From the NCBI GenBank assembly GCA_002746305.1, contig NVWV01000003.1, forward strand, positions 77,999 through 141,998: DNA of 64,000 nt, written 5' to 3'. The position numbers were made by a program, and so were the translations under genes. The stretch is from Bacteroidota bacterium. GTDB lineage: Bacteria > Bacteroidota > Bacteroidia > NS11-12g > UBA9320. Shown here piece after piece: positions 27,635 through 36,820 of this stretch. Below the pieces are notes generated by a model that searched no databases, was not told the origin of the DNA, and saw only the letters and a program-made list of their open reading frames with translations. How positions within the stretch are numbered: position 1 is the first letter of the stretch; the number at the start of each line of letters is the position of its first letter.

Positions 27635-28182
27635 TACCTACTCGAGGCAAAGTTCTTATTTCGGAACCCTTTCTTCCCGATCCTAACTTTAGCAGGACTG
27701 TAATACTTATAACGGATCACGAGGACCATGGGACTGTAGGTTTTGTACTCAACCAAAAAACTGATTTTGCCGTTAACATGCTCCTTAAAGAATTACCCAA
27801 CGTGAATAGCACAGTCTTTCAAGGAGGACCAGTGGACCTTGAAAGTTTCAACTTCATTCATTCATACGGCCACATAACTGGAGCTATTGAAATTTCAAAT
27901 AACTTATATTGGAACGGAGACTTTAAACAAATACAGGACGAATTAAAGGATGGTAGTCTCGATGCAAATAATTTCAAATTTTTCATTGGCTATAGTGGCT
28001 GGGCTCCGGGTCAGTTGGCTGCAGAATTAGCTGAAAAGTCCTGGATTGTAGGAGAACTAGAATCCAATTATATCCTAAGTTCGGAAAAAGAAGATAAAGA
28101 CCTTTGGAAACATGCAATAAGGGGTATTGGCGGAGAAGACTCCTTACTTGCAAACTCACCCTTAGACCCCAATCTGAATTAA
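27631..28182 (+). CDS. YqgE/AlgH family protein (UPF0301)
   Basis: 183 residues. It starts IPTRGKVLISEPFLPDPNFS, the conserved opening of the family, followed by TVILITDHEDHGTVGFVLNQ, VFQGGPVDLESFNFIHSYG and FFIGYSGWAPGQLAAELAEKSW. The biochemical role is unsettled; the family is widespread and often near Holliday-junction resolvase or envelope genes, neither of which is here. It is translationally coupled to the upstream channel gene. Confidence 0.9.
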   Translation: MIPTRGKVLISEPFLPDPNFSRTVILITDHEDHGTVGFVLNQKTDFAVNMLLKELPNVNSTVFQGGPVDLESFNFIHSYGHITGAIEISNNLYWNGDFKQIQDELKDGSLDANNFKFFIGYSGWAPGQLAAELAEKSWIVGELESNYILSSEKEDKDLWKHAIRGIGGEDSLLANSPLDPNLN

Positions 28183-28211
28183 ACTACCTTTGCCCCAAAC
28201 CAATAACTACC

Positions 28212-28676
28212 ATGGACAACGCTTTAATTAACGCACATAGCATACTTCGCTGGGCCGTATTGCTTTTCGGATTGTATGCCATCACAAAATCAGCACGAGG
28301 AGTTATGCGAAAGCAAGACTATACACCTCAACACAATATGGCTGCAACACTTTTTATAGCTAGTGTTCACTTGCAGGTATTGATAGGACTATTGCTTTAT
28401 GTAAGTCGAGATTTGGCAGCCAACTTTTCTAATATGAGCGAAACCATGGGAGATTCTTTGCTCCGGTTTTGGACTGTAGAGCACTCCGTAGGTATGATCC
28501 TTGGTGCAGTACTTATCCAAATAGGTAGAACAAAGTCAAAGAAAGCAACAGAACCTATTAAGAAGCATAAAATAGCCTTGATATTCTTTAGTATCGGCAT
28601 GCTTATTATTTTAGCGATGATACCATGGCCCTTTAGAGAAATAATAGGTCACGGTAGAAATTGGTTCCCATTCTAG
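28212..28676 (+). CDS. Four-helix membrane protein with conserved histidines (cytochrome-b-like)
   Basis: 154 residues from the ATG at 28212 (MDNALINAHSILRWAVLLFG); an upstream extension to 28104 overlaps yqgE out of frame and was rejected. Four hydrophobic helices; histidines near helix starts (NAHSILRW, SVHLQVLIG, TVEHSVGMI, KKHKIALI) resemble haem-ligand placement in small cytochrome b-like proteins of flavobacteria. Haem binding is an inference. A TACCTTTG box at 28185-28192 lies 19 nt upstream of the ATG. Confidence 0.7.
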   Translation: MDNALINAHSILRWAVLLFGLYAITKSARGVMRKQDYTPQHNMAATLFIASVHLQVLIGLLLYVSRDLAANFSNMSETMGDSLLRFWTVEHSVGMILGAVLIQIGRTKSKKATEPIKKHKIALIFFSIGMLIILAMIPWPFREIIGHGRNWFPF

Positions 28677-28692
28677 TTAAAAACAATACAAT

Positions 28693-29040
28693 TTGAAAAA
28701 AGAAACATTAGCAGCTGTAGCTGCCATACTTGGCAATGGATACAAGTGTTATGCAAGTGAAAGCACCGGAGAAGTTTTTGCAGCAGAGGACATCAATCTT
28801 GAAGATCGTAAAGCGGGAAACTTTGAAGAGTTTATACCTTTAGAAGGTCCTATCACCTTCAAAATAATGGAACAATACTGTGCATCTGTAGAGGACTTTG
28901 GAAAACAATCCGAACTGATGGAAACGTTGATGTATGAGCTCCCTTTTCAGAACTTTAAACGTAAGGTATATGCCATCGGATTAGCAGACGAATGGATTGC
29001 CTACCGAATAGAGAAAATTGTTGCTATTCTTGAGGAGTAG
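28693..29040 (+). CDS. UPF0158-like small acidic protein
   Basis: 115 residues, TTG start at 28693 (MKKETLAAVAAILGNGYKCY). The C-terminal PFQNFKRKVYAIGLADEWIA segment resembles the W/F-rich core of UPF0158 proteins, where a 'f..F...l.....W..y' pattern is conserved. No catalytic residues are known for that family. It follows the cytochrome-b-like gene by 16 bp and is probably co-transcribed. Confidence 0.6.
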   Translation: MKKETLAAVAAILGNGYKCYASESTGEVFAAEDINLEDRKAGNFEEFIPLEGPITFKIMEQYCASVEDFGKQSELMETLMYELPFQNFKRKVYAIGLADEWIAYRIEKIVAILEE

Positions 29041-29048
29041 TTATCTGC

Positions 29049-29300
29049 TTAATAGCAGGACACATGAAAACAATGAACCAAAGTTGCAATTATTAAAAAA
29101 GGGATTCCAAAAATTTTGTGTTTTAGAAAGTAAGTCCACACTGCAATAAGACAACTTCCATACACCATTGTCAAATAATAATGGTCATCGAACTGACAAA
29201 TTGCATAACCTATATTAATTGTTAAGAGTAACCTAAAAGTCCATTCGGTCCAGAGGTGTTCATTGATAAACTTATAATATATTTTTATCTTACCCCACAC
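29049..29300 (-). CDS. Small membrane protein overlapping hflX
   Basis: 83 residues, GTG start at 29300 inside the last codons of hflX (11-bp overlap). It has three hydrophobic stretches (FRLLLTINIGYAICQF, YLTMVYGSCLIAVWTYF, FGIPFLIIATLVHCFHV). No family recognised. Its tight placement behind hflX and full use of the gap support a real gene, but the amino-acid evidence alone is modest. Confidence 0.5.
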   Translation of the reverse strand: MWGKIKIYYKFINEHLWTEWTFRLLLTINIGYAICQFDDHYYLTMVYGSCLIAVWTYFLKHKIFGIPFLIIATLVHCFHVSCY

Positions 29301-30456
29301 GCTTGCGGATCATCTCTTTAAGTTCATCGATATTATCCCCTTTCGCAGCTGATACAAAGACAATATTCTCATCTAGCTTGGCCATCCAAGTTTTCTTGAG
29401 GGTCTCTAAATCATAAATTGCTTCATCTTCAAAAATATCGTCGGAAGTGGCTTCGGGACTGTACTTGTCAATCTTGTTAAAGACGGTAATAATAGGTTTA
29501 TCGCTAGCTCCTATTTCTGCCAAGGTTTTGGTCACTGTATCCATTTGATCTTCAAATTGAGGATGACTCACATCTACAACATGCAGTAATATATCTGCCT
29601 CTATGACCTCAGCAAGCGTAGATTTAAAACTTTCTACCAACTGATGCGGCAATTTACGTATGAAACCTACGGTATCTGACAATAAGAAAATACACGGCTT
29701 ATAGGTCACAGGATCTGGAGGAAACACGACCTTCCTAACTGTACTATCCAAGGTTGCAAATAATTTATCTTCAGCAAGAACATCTGCCCTTGCAAGTACA
29801 TTTAATATGGTGGACTTACCCACGTTGGTATAGCCTACAAGAGCTACCCTTTTCTGAGATTCACGATTCTTGCGACGAGTTACACTCTGCCTATCAATGT
29901 CTTTTAATTCCTTTTTAAGTTTGGATATTTTGTCGCGGATGACACGTCTATCCGTTTCTATCTCCTTCTCTCCAGGGCCCTTCATACCAATTCCTCCCTT
30001 TTGCTTTTGAAGGTGAGTCCACATTCTAGTTAATCGAGGAAGTAAGTACTCACTCTGAGCTAACTCTACTTGTGTTTTAGCCTGTGCTGTTTGAGCATTC
30101 TTTGCGAAAATATCCAAGATCAAACTACTTCTATCTATAATCTTACATTGAATGTACTCCTCTAAATTCCTAATTTGTGATGGGCTTAATTCATCATCAA
30201 AAATCGCTAACTCTATATCCTGTTCCTTAACATAAACTGCTATCTCCTCCATTTTCCCAACTCCTACATAGGTCTTTGGATTGGGATATTCCAACCTCTG
30301 AGTAAACCTCTTCAATGTCTCGGCTCCTGCTGTGTAGGCTAAAAACTCTAACTCATCTAAAAAGACTCTATTTGTTTTCAAAGGAACGTTTTTAGGCTCC
30401 ACTCCAACCAGTATTGCCCTTTCTAACTTCTTTGTATTAATTACTTGATGCTCCAA
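29290..30456 (-). CDS. hflX: GTPase HflX
   Basis: 388 residues. The N-terminal HflX domain (VGVGKMEEIAVYV, IFDDELSPSQIRNLEE, IIDRSSLILDIFAKNAQTAQ) leads into the coiled linker with KGGIGMKGPGEKEIETDRR. The G domain has G1 GYTNVGKST (208-216), G3 DTVGF, G4 NKID and G5 VSAAKG. HflX binds the 50S subunit and rescues or splits stalled ribosomes, particularly under stress. It lies on the opposite strand to its neighbours with a small membrane protein gene overlapping its 3' end. Confidence 0.95.
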   Translation of the reverse strand: MEHQVINTKKLERAILVGVEPKNVPLKTNRVFLDELEFLAYTAGAETLKRFTQRLEYPNPKTYVGVGKMEEIAVYVKEQDIELAIFDDELSPSQIRNLEEYIQCKIIDRSSLILDIFAKNAQTAQAKTQVELAQSEYLLPRLTRMWTHLQKQKGGIGMKGPGEKEIETDRRVIRDKISKLKKELKDIDRQSVTRRKNRESQKRVALVGYTNVGKSTILNVLARADVLAEDKLFATLDSTVRKVVFPPDPVTYKPCIFLLSDTVGFIRKLPHQLVESFKSTLAEVIEADILLHVVDVSHPQFEDQMDTVTKTLAEIGASDKPIITVFNKIDKYSPEATSDDIFEDEAIYDLETLKKTWMAKLDENIVFVSAAKGDNIDELKEMIRKRVG

Positions 30457-30503
30457 TAGATGTTTTATCTAATTAATTCGTTCTTTGTACAGTACTTATT
30501 CGT

Positions 30504-31964
30504 TTGCAAAAATACGTCCAAAATATCCGCCTACTCACCATCTTCATTATCATGTCGATTACAGGAGCAAACGCACAGGTTTTACAATGGAGCAATCCTA
30601 CTAAAATAAAGGGCTCAGCTGTATTTTCCAAGGTAATTGGCGAGAATGAAAAAGGCATCTTTCTTATGCGATATAGAAACAGATTCTATAGCAAAAACAT
30701 TATTCTAGAAAGATACAGTCACCTTCTTGCATTAGATCAGACTAAAAGCATAGATCTCCGTAATGCTCGGTTGATGAAAATCGTTATGACCACGAATGGC
30801 ATTCTGATTATCAAGTCTAAATACAATAGGAACACTACACTGAATGACCTTTCCGGCCAGTACTACGATTTTGACTTAAAAGCTATTGGAAGCCCTAAAC
30901 AACTGGCATCCATACCTCCAAAAGAATTTGGGGATCGAGGAAATTTTAGGCTTAGAGTGAGTGATGACTTACAACTTCTATCCTTAATTTACACAGAACA
31001 AAGTCCTTCTAAAAATATCATTTTACACCACAAACTGTTAACTATAGAACAACAACTCATAAGTTCTAAAAATGTAGAATTGCCCTTTGACTACCAAAAA
31101 TTTCTCATTCAAGATTTTATAGTAACGAATGATAGTTCTGTAAATTTTCTTTGCAAAACAATAGTAAAAGAACGCAAGAAAGTAGTGAGTTATGTTCATC
31201 GACTATTCCACTTAAAAGATACGATATTACACGATTTCATTATTGCTGATAAAGCATCACTCAAAAGCACAAAAATGATTTATGACCGTATCAATGACCA
31301 GGCTATAATTGTAGGGTTCTATGGGGCTGAGGATCAATACGGGGTAATAGGAACATTATTCTATCAACTCAACGAAAGTCGAACTGAGGGTATTATTAAA
31401 TTAGGGAACTTTGGAGAAGAATTCATAAATAATGTCAAAGTAAATGATAGAAACGATGGGGCACTTTCTGAAGGATATGGGATCATAGAAGCAATTCCCC
31501 GATCCGATGGCGGGATCATGATTATTGCTGAACAAAAAGAAATAGCCACCGAAGACGACATCATATTGGTCAATGGAATCCCACAAAGCACATCCAAGAA
31601 TATCTATAATTTTAACGAGCTACTTATTATTAATTTTGATAGTAGTGCTTTTATTGACTGGCATAAAGTAATCACTAAGAACCAAACTACAGTAAATGAT
31701 GGCGGTTACTTCAGCTCAGTAGTGGTCTTCATCGGGGACAAGTTTATTCAACTATTGTACAACGATCAATTTCGCAGTTCAGGTGATGTTATGCAGTATA
31801 CAATATACAACAATGGTTATGAAGTAAGCAGCAAATTACTAAAAACAGAGCTAGACTTTGTTGCAATTATTCCCTCGGAGTCAAAACAAGTCTCTTCTAA
31901 TAAATTAATAGTACCTACTTCTAAAAATAGGCGATTCTCACTTCTAAAGATAGTTTATAATTGA
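30504..31964 (+). CDS. Exported beta-rich protein of unknown function
   Basis: 486 residues, TTG start at 30504 (MQKYVQNIRLLTIFIIMSIT). A signal peptide ends at TGANAQ. The remainder is beta-strand-rich with repeated 'F.l......' strands and no cysteines of note, suggesting a propeller, but no named repeat is recognised. No T9SS tail is present. It is coupled to the following multi-pass membrane protein by a 4-bp TTGA overlap and ends up upstream of frr; a joint envelope role is plausible but unproven. Confidence 0.6.
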   Translation: MQKYVQNIRLLTIFIIMSITGANAQVLQWSNPTKIKGSAVFSKVIGENEKGIFLMRYRNRFYSKNIILERYSHLLALDQTKSIDLRNARLMKIVMTTNGILIIKSKYNRNTTLNDLSGQYYDFDLKAIGSPKQLASIPPKEFGDRGNFRLRVSDDLQLLSLIYTEQSPSKNIILHHKLLTIEQQLISSKNVELPFDYQKFLIQDFIVTNDSSVNFLCKTIVKERKKVVSYVHRLFHLKDTILHDFIIADKASLKSTKMIYDRINDQAIIVGFYGAEDQYGVIGTLFYQLNESRTEGIIKLGNFGEEFINNVKVNDRNDGALSEGYGIIEAIPRSDGGIMIIAEQKEIATEDDIILVNGIPQSTSKNIYNFNELLIINFDSSAFIDWHKVITKNQTTVNDGGYFSSVVVFIGDKFIQLLYNDQFRSSGDVMQYTIYNNGYEVSSKLLKTELDFVAIIPSESKQVSSNKLIVPTSKNRRFSLLKIVYN

Positions 31965-32863
31965 TACAGCTACTGACCAAAAAGTTTGCTCCTGCACTTA
32001 TTTTATCTCTTGTTATTCTTTTGACCTACTGGGTTATTTTAGATTCCACAAGCACCTATTTACTTGTAAAATTTATCATTTTACTTACAGAAGGCTTATT
32101 GCTGAATTACTTTTGCTTTCGATTTGGAATAATTGGTTTGAAGACCAATATTCCTCTAGTCCTCTTCTCTATTTTATCCGTTTTAATCGCCCCAGATCTC
32201 TCCTACAGTGACCTGATATATGGTGCGGTTTGGCTTGCAGCATTTTTTCTAACATTCGAGGGACGAGATCATCCAGAAAAAGCAGTCAACTACATGATTT
32301 ACTTTGGGGTACTACTTGGTATTGCTCAAACCATCAACAACATTAGCATTCTACTCATTATCCCAGTATTCATTCTTTTTATTCAAACTGGAACGAGAAG
32401 TGTAAGAGGCTTACTCCTTAGTCTAATGTACTTTTTTATGGTGGTCATTGCATACATTGGCGTGTTGTATGTCATGGAAATTCCTCATAAAATCGGAAAT
32501 CTTGTCCCTAGTCTATCTCTAGACTACTCTGTTTTTGACACCATTCTTATTAAATTGTTTCTACCCTATGTTGGGATACTGACTCTCTCCCATTTTCTTT
32601 TATTGAATAATTATGCGTTCAGATATCCCAATAAATCAAAAATATTGAACTTTACCATGCTCATCCAATTGGGTATTGCAGCATTACTAATTCTGATTAC
32701 GGCTCAACTAAACGTACTTATTTATGCTGTAATGGCTCTATCCGTGATTCTTAGTTTTGTCTTTACCTACAAGGGCTCCAATGTTTTTATAAATGCAGCG
32801 TTTGCCAGTTTGTTTTGCATTGCAGGAGGGGCATTATATCTCTATACGATATTAATATTGTAA
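31961..32863 (+). CDS. Multi-pass membrane protein (DUF6427-like)
   Basis: 300 residues with eight or nine hydrophobic helices; TTG start overlapping the upstream stop (TTGA). Helix content such as LYGAVWLAAFFLTFEGRDH-like and LGIAQTINNISILLIIPVFI resembles an uncharacterised flavobacterial membrane family often encoded near cell-division or uracil phosphoribosyltransferase genes. The family name is a recollection from general appearance and should be treated as tentative. No catalytic motif seen. Confidence 0.6.
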   Translation: MIQLLTKKFAPALILSLVILLTYWVILDSTSTYLLVKFIILLTEGLLLNYFCFRFGIIGLKTNIPLVLFSILSVLIAPDLSYSDLIYGAVWLAAFFLTFEGRDHPEKAVNYMIYFGVLLGIAQTINNISILLIIPVFILFIQTGTRSVRGLLLSLMYFFMVVIAYIGVLYVMEIPHKIGNLVPSLSLDYSVFDTILIKLFLPYVGILTLSHFLLLNNYAFRYPNKSKILNFTMLIQLGIAALLILITAQLNVLIYAVMALSVILSFVFTYKGSNVFINAAFASLFCIAGGALYLYTILIL

Positions 32864-32918
32864 CAGTTCCAATATTTAATTTTCTTTGCGGAAGCAACAT
32901 TAAAAATATTTCAAAAAG

Positions 32919-33482
32919 ATGAATGAGGATTTGAAGATGGTAATGGACGAACTACAAGAGGGTGTAGAGAAGAGTTTAAGTCATGTAGAGGCTGAAGTTG
33001 GAAAACTAAGGGCCGGAAAAGCCTCCCCTTCCATGTTAGATAGCGTAATGGTGGACTATTACGGAAGTAAGGTGCCTCTTAGCCAAGTAGCTAATGTAAA
33101 CACTCCTGACGCGAAGACCATCATGGTGAAGCCTTGGGAAAAAGGAATGCTAGATGAAATAAGTAAAGGCATTATGGTTGCTAACATTGGGCTTAATCCT
33201 CAAAATGATGGGGAACAAGTTATAATAAATGTACCAGCTCTCACGGAAGAAAGACGTATGCAGATTGTAAAGATGGCAAAAAGTGAGTCTGAGCATGGAA
33301 AAATAGGTTTACGTAGTTCTCGTAAAGATGCGATTGACATGATTAAATCTCTTCAGAAAGACGGACTGAGTGAAGATATGGCTAAAGATGCTGAAGCAGA
33401 TGTGCAAAAAGTAATTGATGATTATAACAAACGTATTGACGATACAATTACCGCTAAGGAAAAGGAGCTTATGACTATATAA
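32919..33482 (+). CDS. frr: Ribosome recycling factor
   Basis: 187 residues, normal length. Signatures: LRAGKASPSMLDSVMVDYYG, VPLSQVANVNTPDAKTIMVK, GLNPQNDGEQVIINVPALTE and RRMQIVKMAKSESEHGKIGL. With EF-G it dissociates post-termination ribosomes. The ATG is preceded by an A-rich stretch with little Shine-Dalgarno. The usual pyrH partner is not present here; the neighbour upstream is a membrane protein gene. Confidence 0.96.
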   Translation: MNEDLKMVMDELQEGVEKSLSHVEAEVGKLRAGKASPSMLDSVMVDYYGSKVPLSQVANVNTPDAKTIMVKPWEKGMLDEISKGIMVANIGLNPQNDGEQVIINVPALTEERRMQIVKMAKSESEHGKIGLRSSRKDAIDMIKSLQKDGLSEDMAKDAEADVQKVIDDYNKRIDDTITAKEKELMTI

Positions 33483-33544
33483 TCTAGTCGTAAACTATGT
33501 CACAAAACACTCTTGTTTTATTTTAGTCCTCTGAAAGAATAAAG

Positions 33545-34165
33545 TTAAATCCAAAGATGCTTGGAGCAATTTTGTTCCTCTACTCTAAATTTATCGCCCT
33601 CTTTTTCTACAATATACAAGCATAAATTATTATGCTTAAACTCATCCATTCGTTCTAATGGAGTGCCTGTAAGTAAGCATAGAAAACTACGTAACGCTCT
33701 CCCGTGCATAGAAATAAGGATACATTGTTCATTGGTCTTGTCCAATAATTTCTGAAGCCCTTTGGCCTGTCTGCGTTGAAGTTGATTTGGGGTCTCACCT
33801 TTATCTACACTTCTATCCAACAACCCAGCTTTCCAATCATTAACCATACTTAAGTAAATCCTATGACTATCTGGTGTACCTTTTAATCCTTCAAAAACGC
33901 CCCAGTTAATTTCATTCAACTCTGACATTGGTTGTATCTGATGTCCAGCTTCTGCAAAACGGGCTACGCTCTGTTGTGTACGTTTCAACTCACTGGTGTA
34001 AATGGCATCAAAGGAGATATGATGATAAGCTTGATAGAATTGCTCTGCCTGTTTAAGACCTGTTTCGTTTAAGTCACTATCTATACCACTTCCTTGTATA
34101 ATACCCCGTTTATTGTACTCGGTTTCTCCGTGTCTAATGATATAAATGGTTTTCTTTGCAATCAC
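33545..34165 (-). CDS. Histidine phosphatase family protein (phosphoglycerate-mutase-like)
   Basis: 206 residues. The catalytic RHGETEYN motif is near residue 11, the acid/base Glu is in ELNEINWGVFEG, and the second His is in ILISMHGRALRSFL. The fold is the branch 1 histidine phosphatase; the substrate could be a phosphoglycerate, alpha-ribazole phosphate or another phosphoester. No cobalamin genes are nearby. The gene converges with frr and is divergent from the thioesterase gene with 17 bp between starts. Confidence 0.88.
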   Translation of the reverse strand: MIAKKTIYIIRHGETEYNKRGIIQGSGIDSDLNETGLKQAEQFYQAYHHISFDAIYTSELKRTQQSVARFAEAGHQIQPMSELNEINWGVFEGLKGTPDSHRIYLSMVNDWKAGLLDRSVDKGETPNQLQRRQAKGLQKLLDKTNEQCILISMHGRALRSFLCLLTGTPLERMDEFKHNNLCLYIVEKEGDKFRVEEQNCSKHLWI

Positions 34166-34182
34166 GTTAAACAGTCACTATT

Positions 34183-34605
34183 TTGATACCATACAAAGCT
34201 ATAAACATATCTCAATTAAATGAGTTTGGCAAGAATACTTTAGCCGAACATTTAAAAATGGAAGTGACCGAAGTAGGTGAAGACTTTATTACCATGAAGA
34301 TGCCAGTCAATAGTACTGTCCATCAACCAATGGGCATGTTACACGGTGGAGCTGTAGCCGCCTTAGCTGAGAATGTTGCCAGTTTAGCTGGCAATCTCGT
34401 TGCTAGTACAAAAGACAAAGCCTGTTTAGGACTCTCTTTAAACACCAACCACCTCAAAAGTGTAAGAGATGGATTTGTATTTGCCACAGCCAAAGCAATA
34501 CATCTAGGACGTAGCACCCAAGTATGGGAAGTCGAAACTAAAACGGAAGAAGGAATACTTATAAATGTATGCCGAATGACTTTAGCAGTGGTAGATAAGA
34601 AGTAA
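34183..34605 (+). CDS. Hotdog-fold acyl-CoA thioesterase (PaaI-like; candidate DHNA-CoA thioesterase)
   Basis: 140 residues, TTG start at 34183 (MIPYKAINISQLN). The motif HQPMGMLHGGAVAALAENVA contains the HGG signature of the PaaI/YbgC-type hotdog group with the catalytic Glu shortly after. Its stop overlaps the isochorismate synthase start (TAATG), so the two are coupled. That pairing points to 1,4-dihydroxy-2-naphthoyl-CoA hydrolysis in menaquinone synthesis; this substrate is inferred from context. Confidence 0.82.
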   Translation: MIPYKAINISQLNEFGKNTLAEHLKMEVTEVGEDFITMKMPVNSTVHQPMGMLHGGAVAALAENVASLAGNLVASTKDKACLGLSLNTNHLKSVRDGFVFATAKAIHLGRSTQVWEVETKTEEGILINVCRMTLAVVDKK

Positions 34606-35576
34606 TGGACATCGAAAATATAGGGGCCCTAGTTTACCTCCCAGGAGAAAAAAAAATAGAAACTTATGCAAAAGATAGCATGGAATCATTTGAAGAAATT
34701 GACGCCTATTGGCTGCAACGTGAAGGACTTCTTTTTTATCCATTTGACAGAAGTAAACAAGCATTTTTCTTTGGCAAAGAACCTGTGGATACTGAAATTA
34801 AGGAGCACGACTTATCGCACAATGAGAGCCTTACACAAACTGAGTATGAGACCAGTGTATACATCGCATGTGCTGAAATACAAGAAGGCAACTTGGATAA
34901 GGTAGTCCTTGCTCGAAATGAAATACTCGAGGGTAATTATGATGCACAAACCTCCTTTCAAAATGCAGTTAAAAAATATCCAGACTCCTATGGTTATTAC
35001 ATCAACATAGGACCAGAACAATGGGTAGGAGCATCACCCGAACTGCTTCTTCATTTTGAAGATGGGGTTATCTATACTGTAGCTTTAGCAGGCACTAAGT
35101 CGTTAAAAGATAAGTTTACAAATAAGGAACGAGAAGAACAGGAGATGGTGGCTGAATTTATAGAAGAAAAGCTAAAAATTGTTGGTTTAACAAACTTTAC
35201 AAAATCTGATGTAGAAGAGGCCAAATTTGGTGAAATAAAACATTTAAAAACTGCTTATACTGCCCAAGCAGACAAAATCCAAGCTTTAGAATTACTTAAA
35301 CACTTACAACCTACAAGTGCCGTCTGCGGATTACCAAGAGACAAAAGTTTCGGTTTCATTCAGGAGTTTGAGACCTTAAATAGAAGCTTCTATTCTGGAA
35401 TTACAGGTGTGCTCCGTAAGGATAGTGCGACCTTCTTTGTCAACCTACGCTGTATGCGTTTTTTTGAAGGTAAAGTAGAACTTTTTGCAGGGGCTGGTAT
35501 TACACAAGAATCTAACCCTAAAGCTGAGTGGGAAGAAACTGAGAAAAAGATAGCTACGATTAAGGAATTGTTGTAG
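34605..35576 (+). CDS. menF: Isochorismate synthase (chorismate-binding enzyme)
   Basis: 323 residues. Chorismate-binding signatures: VVLARNEILEGN, GASPELLLHF, YTVALAGTKSLKD, TSAVCGLPRDKSFGFIQEFE, FYSGITGVL and LFAGAGITQESNPKAEWEET. It converts chorismate to isochorismate, the first step of menaquinone (or siderophore) synthesis. The short N-terminus is typical of Bacteroidota MenF. No other men or siderophore genes are in the window, so the pathway is judged from the coupled thioesterase. Confidence 0.9.
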   Translation: MDIENIGALVYLPGEKKIETYAKDSMESFEEIDAYWLQREGLLFYPFDRSKQAFFFGKEPVDTEIKEHDLSHNESLTQTEYETSVYIACAEIQEGNLDKVVLARNEILEGNYDAQTSFQNAVKKYPDSYGYYINIGPEQWVGASPELLLHFEDGVIYTVALAGTKSLKDKFTNKEREEQEMVAEFIEEKLKIVGLTNFTKSDVEEAKFGEIKHLKTAYTAQADKIQALELLKHLQPTSAVCGLPRDKSFGFIQEFETLNRSFYSGITGVLRKDSATFFVNLRCMRFFEGKVELFAGAGITQESNPKAEWEETEKKIATIKELL

Positions 35577-35616
35577 ACCAAAACGGCCTATAACCTGTAG
35601 GAATGTTACTTTCTTT

Positions 35617-36177
35617 CTAAACCTCCAAGGCCTGAGCTAACATTTCTTCATACTCACTATTGGAAACTTCCTTGGCTCCAAATTGAAGCAGATGATCATT
35701 AATGTACTGTGTATCTAAGAGTCGGAAATCATTTTCTTTTAAAAACTGAACAAGGAAAATTAAAGCTATCTTGCTAGCATCCGTCTCTTTGTGAAACATG
35801 CTTTCACCAAAGAATGCCTTGCCCAATGAGATCCCGTATAGCCCTCCAACAAGCTTTCCCTCTCTCCACGCTTCAAAACTAAAACCGTAACCCATCTCAT
35901 GTAGTTTGGTATAGGATGCAATGATATCCTCACTAATCCAAGTATCATCTCGTTCAGAACAAGCACGCATAGTTCCTTCAAAATCTCCATTTATGCGTAA
36001 CTCAAAATACTGTTTATTGTACAAGCGTCTCAAGTTCTTTGAGATATGAAACTCTGGCAAGGGTATTATTCCACGCATATCTGGTTTAAACCAGAAAATC
36101 TCATTGTCATCCTCTGGTACAGCCATTGGAAAGTAGCCTTGTGAATAGGCATAGAGAAGTTCGGCTGGGTCTAGCAT
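35617..36177 (-). CDS. aat: Leucyl/phenylalanyl-tRNA-protein transferase
   Basis: 186 residues, slightly short for the family. Signatures: ELLYAYSQGYFPMAVPEDDN, IFWFKPDMRGIIPL, TWISEDIIASYTKLHEMGY, GLYGISLGKAFFGESMFH and DTQYINDHLLQFGAKE. It adds Leu/Phe to proteins with N-terminal Arg/Lys, feeding ClpS/ClpAP degradation. It diverges from the FAH-family gene with 32 bp between starts, so promoters overlap. Confidence 0.93.
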   Translation of the reverse strand: MLDPAELLYAYSQGYFPMAVPEDDNEIFWFKPDMRGIIPLPEFHISKNLRRLYNKQYFELRINGDFEGTMRACSERDDTWISEDIIASYTKLHEMGYGFSFEAWREGKLVGGLYGISLGKAFFGESMFHKETDASKIALIFLVQFLKENDFRLLDTQYINDHLLQFGAKEVSNSEYEEMLAQALEV

Positions 36178-36182
36178 AATAT

Positions 36183-36190
36183 TACTTTTG
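36183..36190 (+). promoter_or_regulatory. Candidate -7 box for the FAH-family gene
   Basis: TACTTTTG fits TAnnTTTG and lies 19 nt upstream of the ATG at 36210 in the very short divergent gap with aat. Confidence 0.4.
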
Positions 36191-36209
36191 CAAAAGAAAT
36201 TTTTTTTAA

Positions 36210-36818
36210 ATGAAAATCATCTGTATTGGAAGAAATTATGCGGCTCATGCAGCAGAACTTGGCAACGAAATGCAAAAAGAGCCTGTTATTTTTATGAAAC
36301 CAGACTCTGCTGTTTTTAGACAACGAGATGCATTCTATATTCCTGATTGGACAAATGACGTGCATTACGAGCTAGAAGTGGTGATACGAATCAATAGATT
36401 GGGCAAGAACATAGAAACTAAATTTGCTTCTAAATACTTCCAAGAATTCACGGTTGGTATTGATTTTACTGCCCGTGATATACAAAGTCAATTGAAAGAA
36501 AAAGGTCTTCCTTGGGAAAAGGCCAAAGGTTTTGACCAAAGTGCTGTCTTGGGGGATTTCCTTCTTGTGTCTGAATACAATCTAAATAACCTCAATTTTC
36601 AACTCACAAAAAATGGTAAAGTAGTCCAAGCTGGCAACACCTCTATGATGCTTCACGACATTCCCCATATCATAGAGCACTGCTCACAATATTTCACTTT
36701 AAAAATAGGGGACCTCATATTTACTGGCACACCCGAAGGCGTGGGCCCCGTAAAATCAGGAGATATTCTAGAGGGATCTATAGAAGGCAAAAAAGTACTT
36801 CGCGTCAAAATAAAATAA
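36210..36818 (+). CDS. Fumarylacetoacetate hydrolase family protein
   Basis: 202 residues, the short single-domain form. Metal-site and core motifs: IGRNYAAHAAELGNE, HYELEVVIRINR (E-x-E), TVGIDFTARDIQ, KGFDQSAVLGDF and DLIFTGTPEGVGPVKSGD. Members act as oxaloacetate decarboxylases or acylpyruvases; the substrate cannot be told from sequence alone. Its terminator is shared with the converging PEBP gene. Confidence 0.9.
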   Translation: MKIICIGRNYAAHAAELGNEMQKEPVIFMKPDSAVFRQRDAFYIPDWTNDVHYELEVVIRINRLGKNIETKFASKYFQEFTVGIDFTARDIQSQLKEKGLPWEKAKGFDQSAVLGDFLLVSEYNLNNLNFQLTKNGKVVQAGNTSMMLHDIPHIIEHCSQYFTLKIGDLIFTGTPEGVGPVKSGDILEGSIEGKKVLRVKIK

Positions 36819-36820
36819 CA

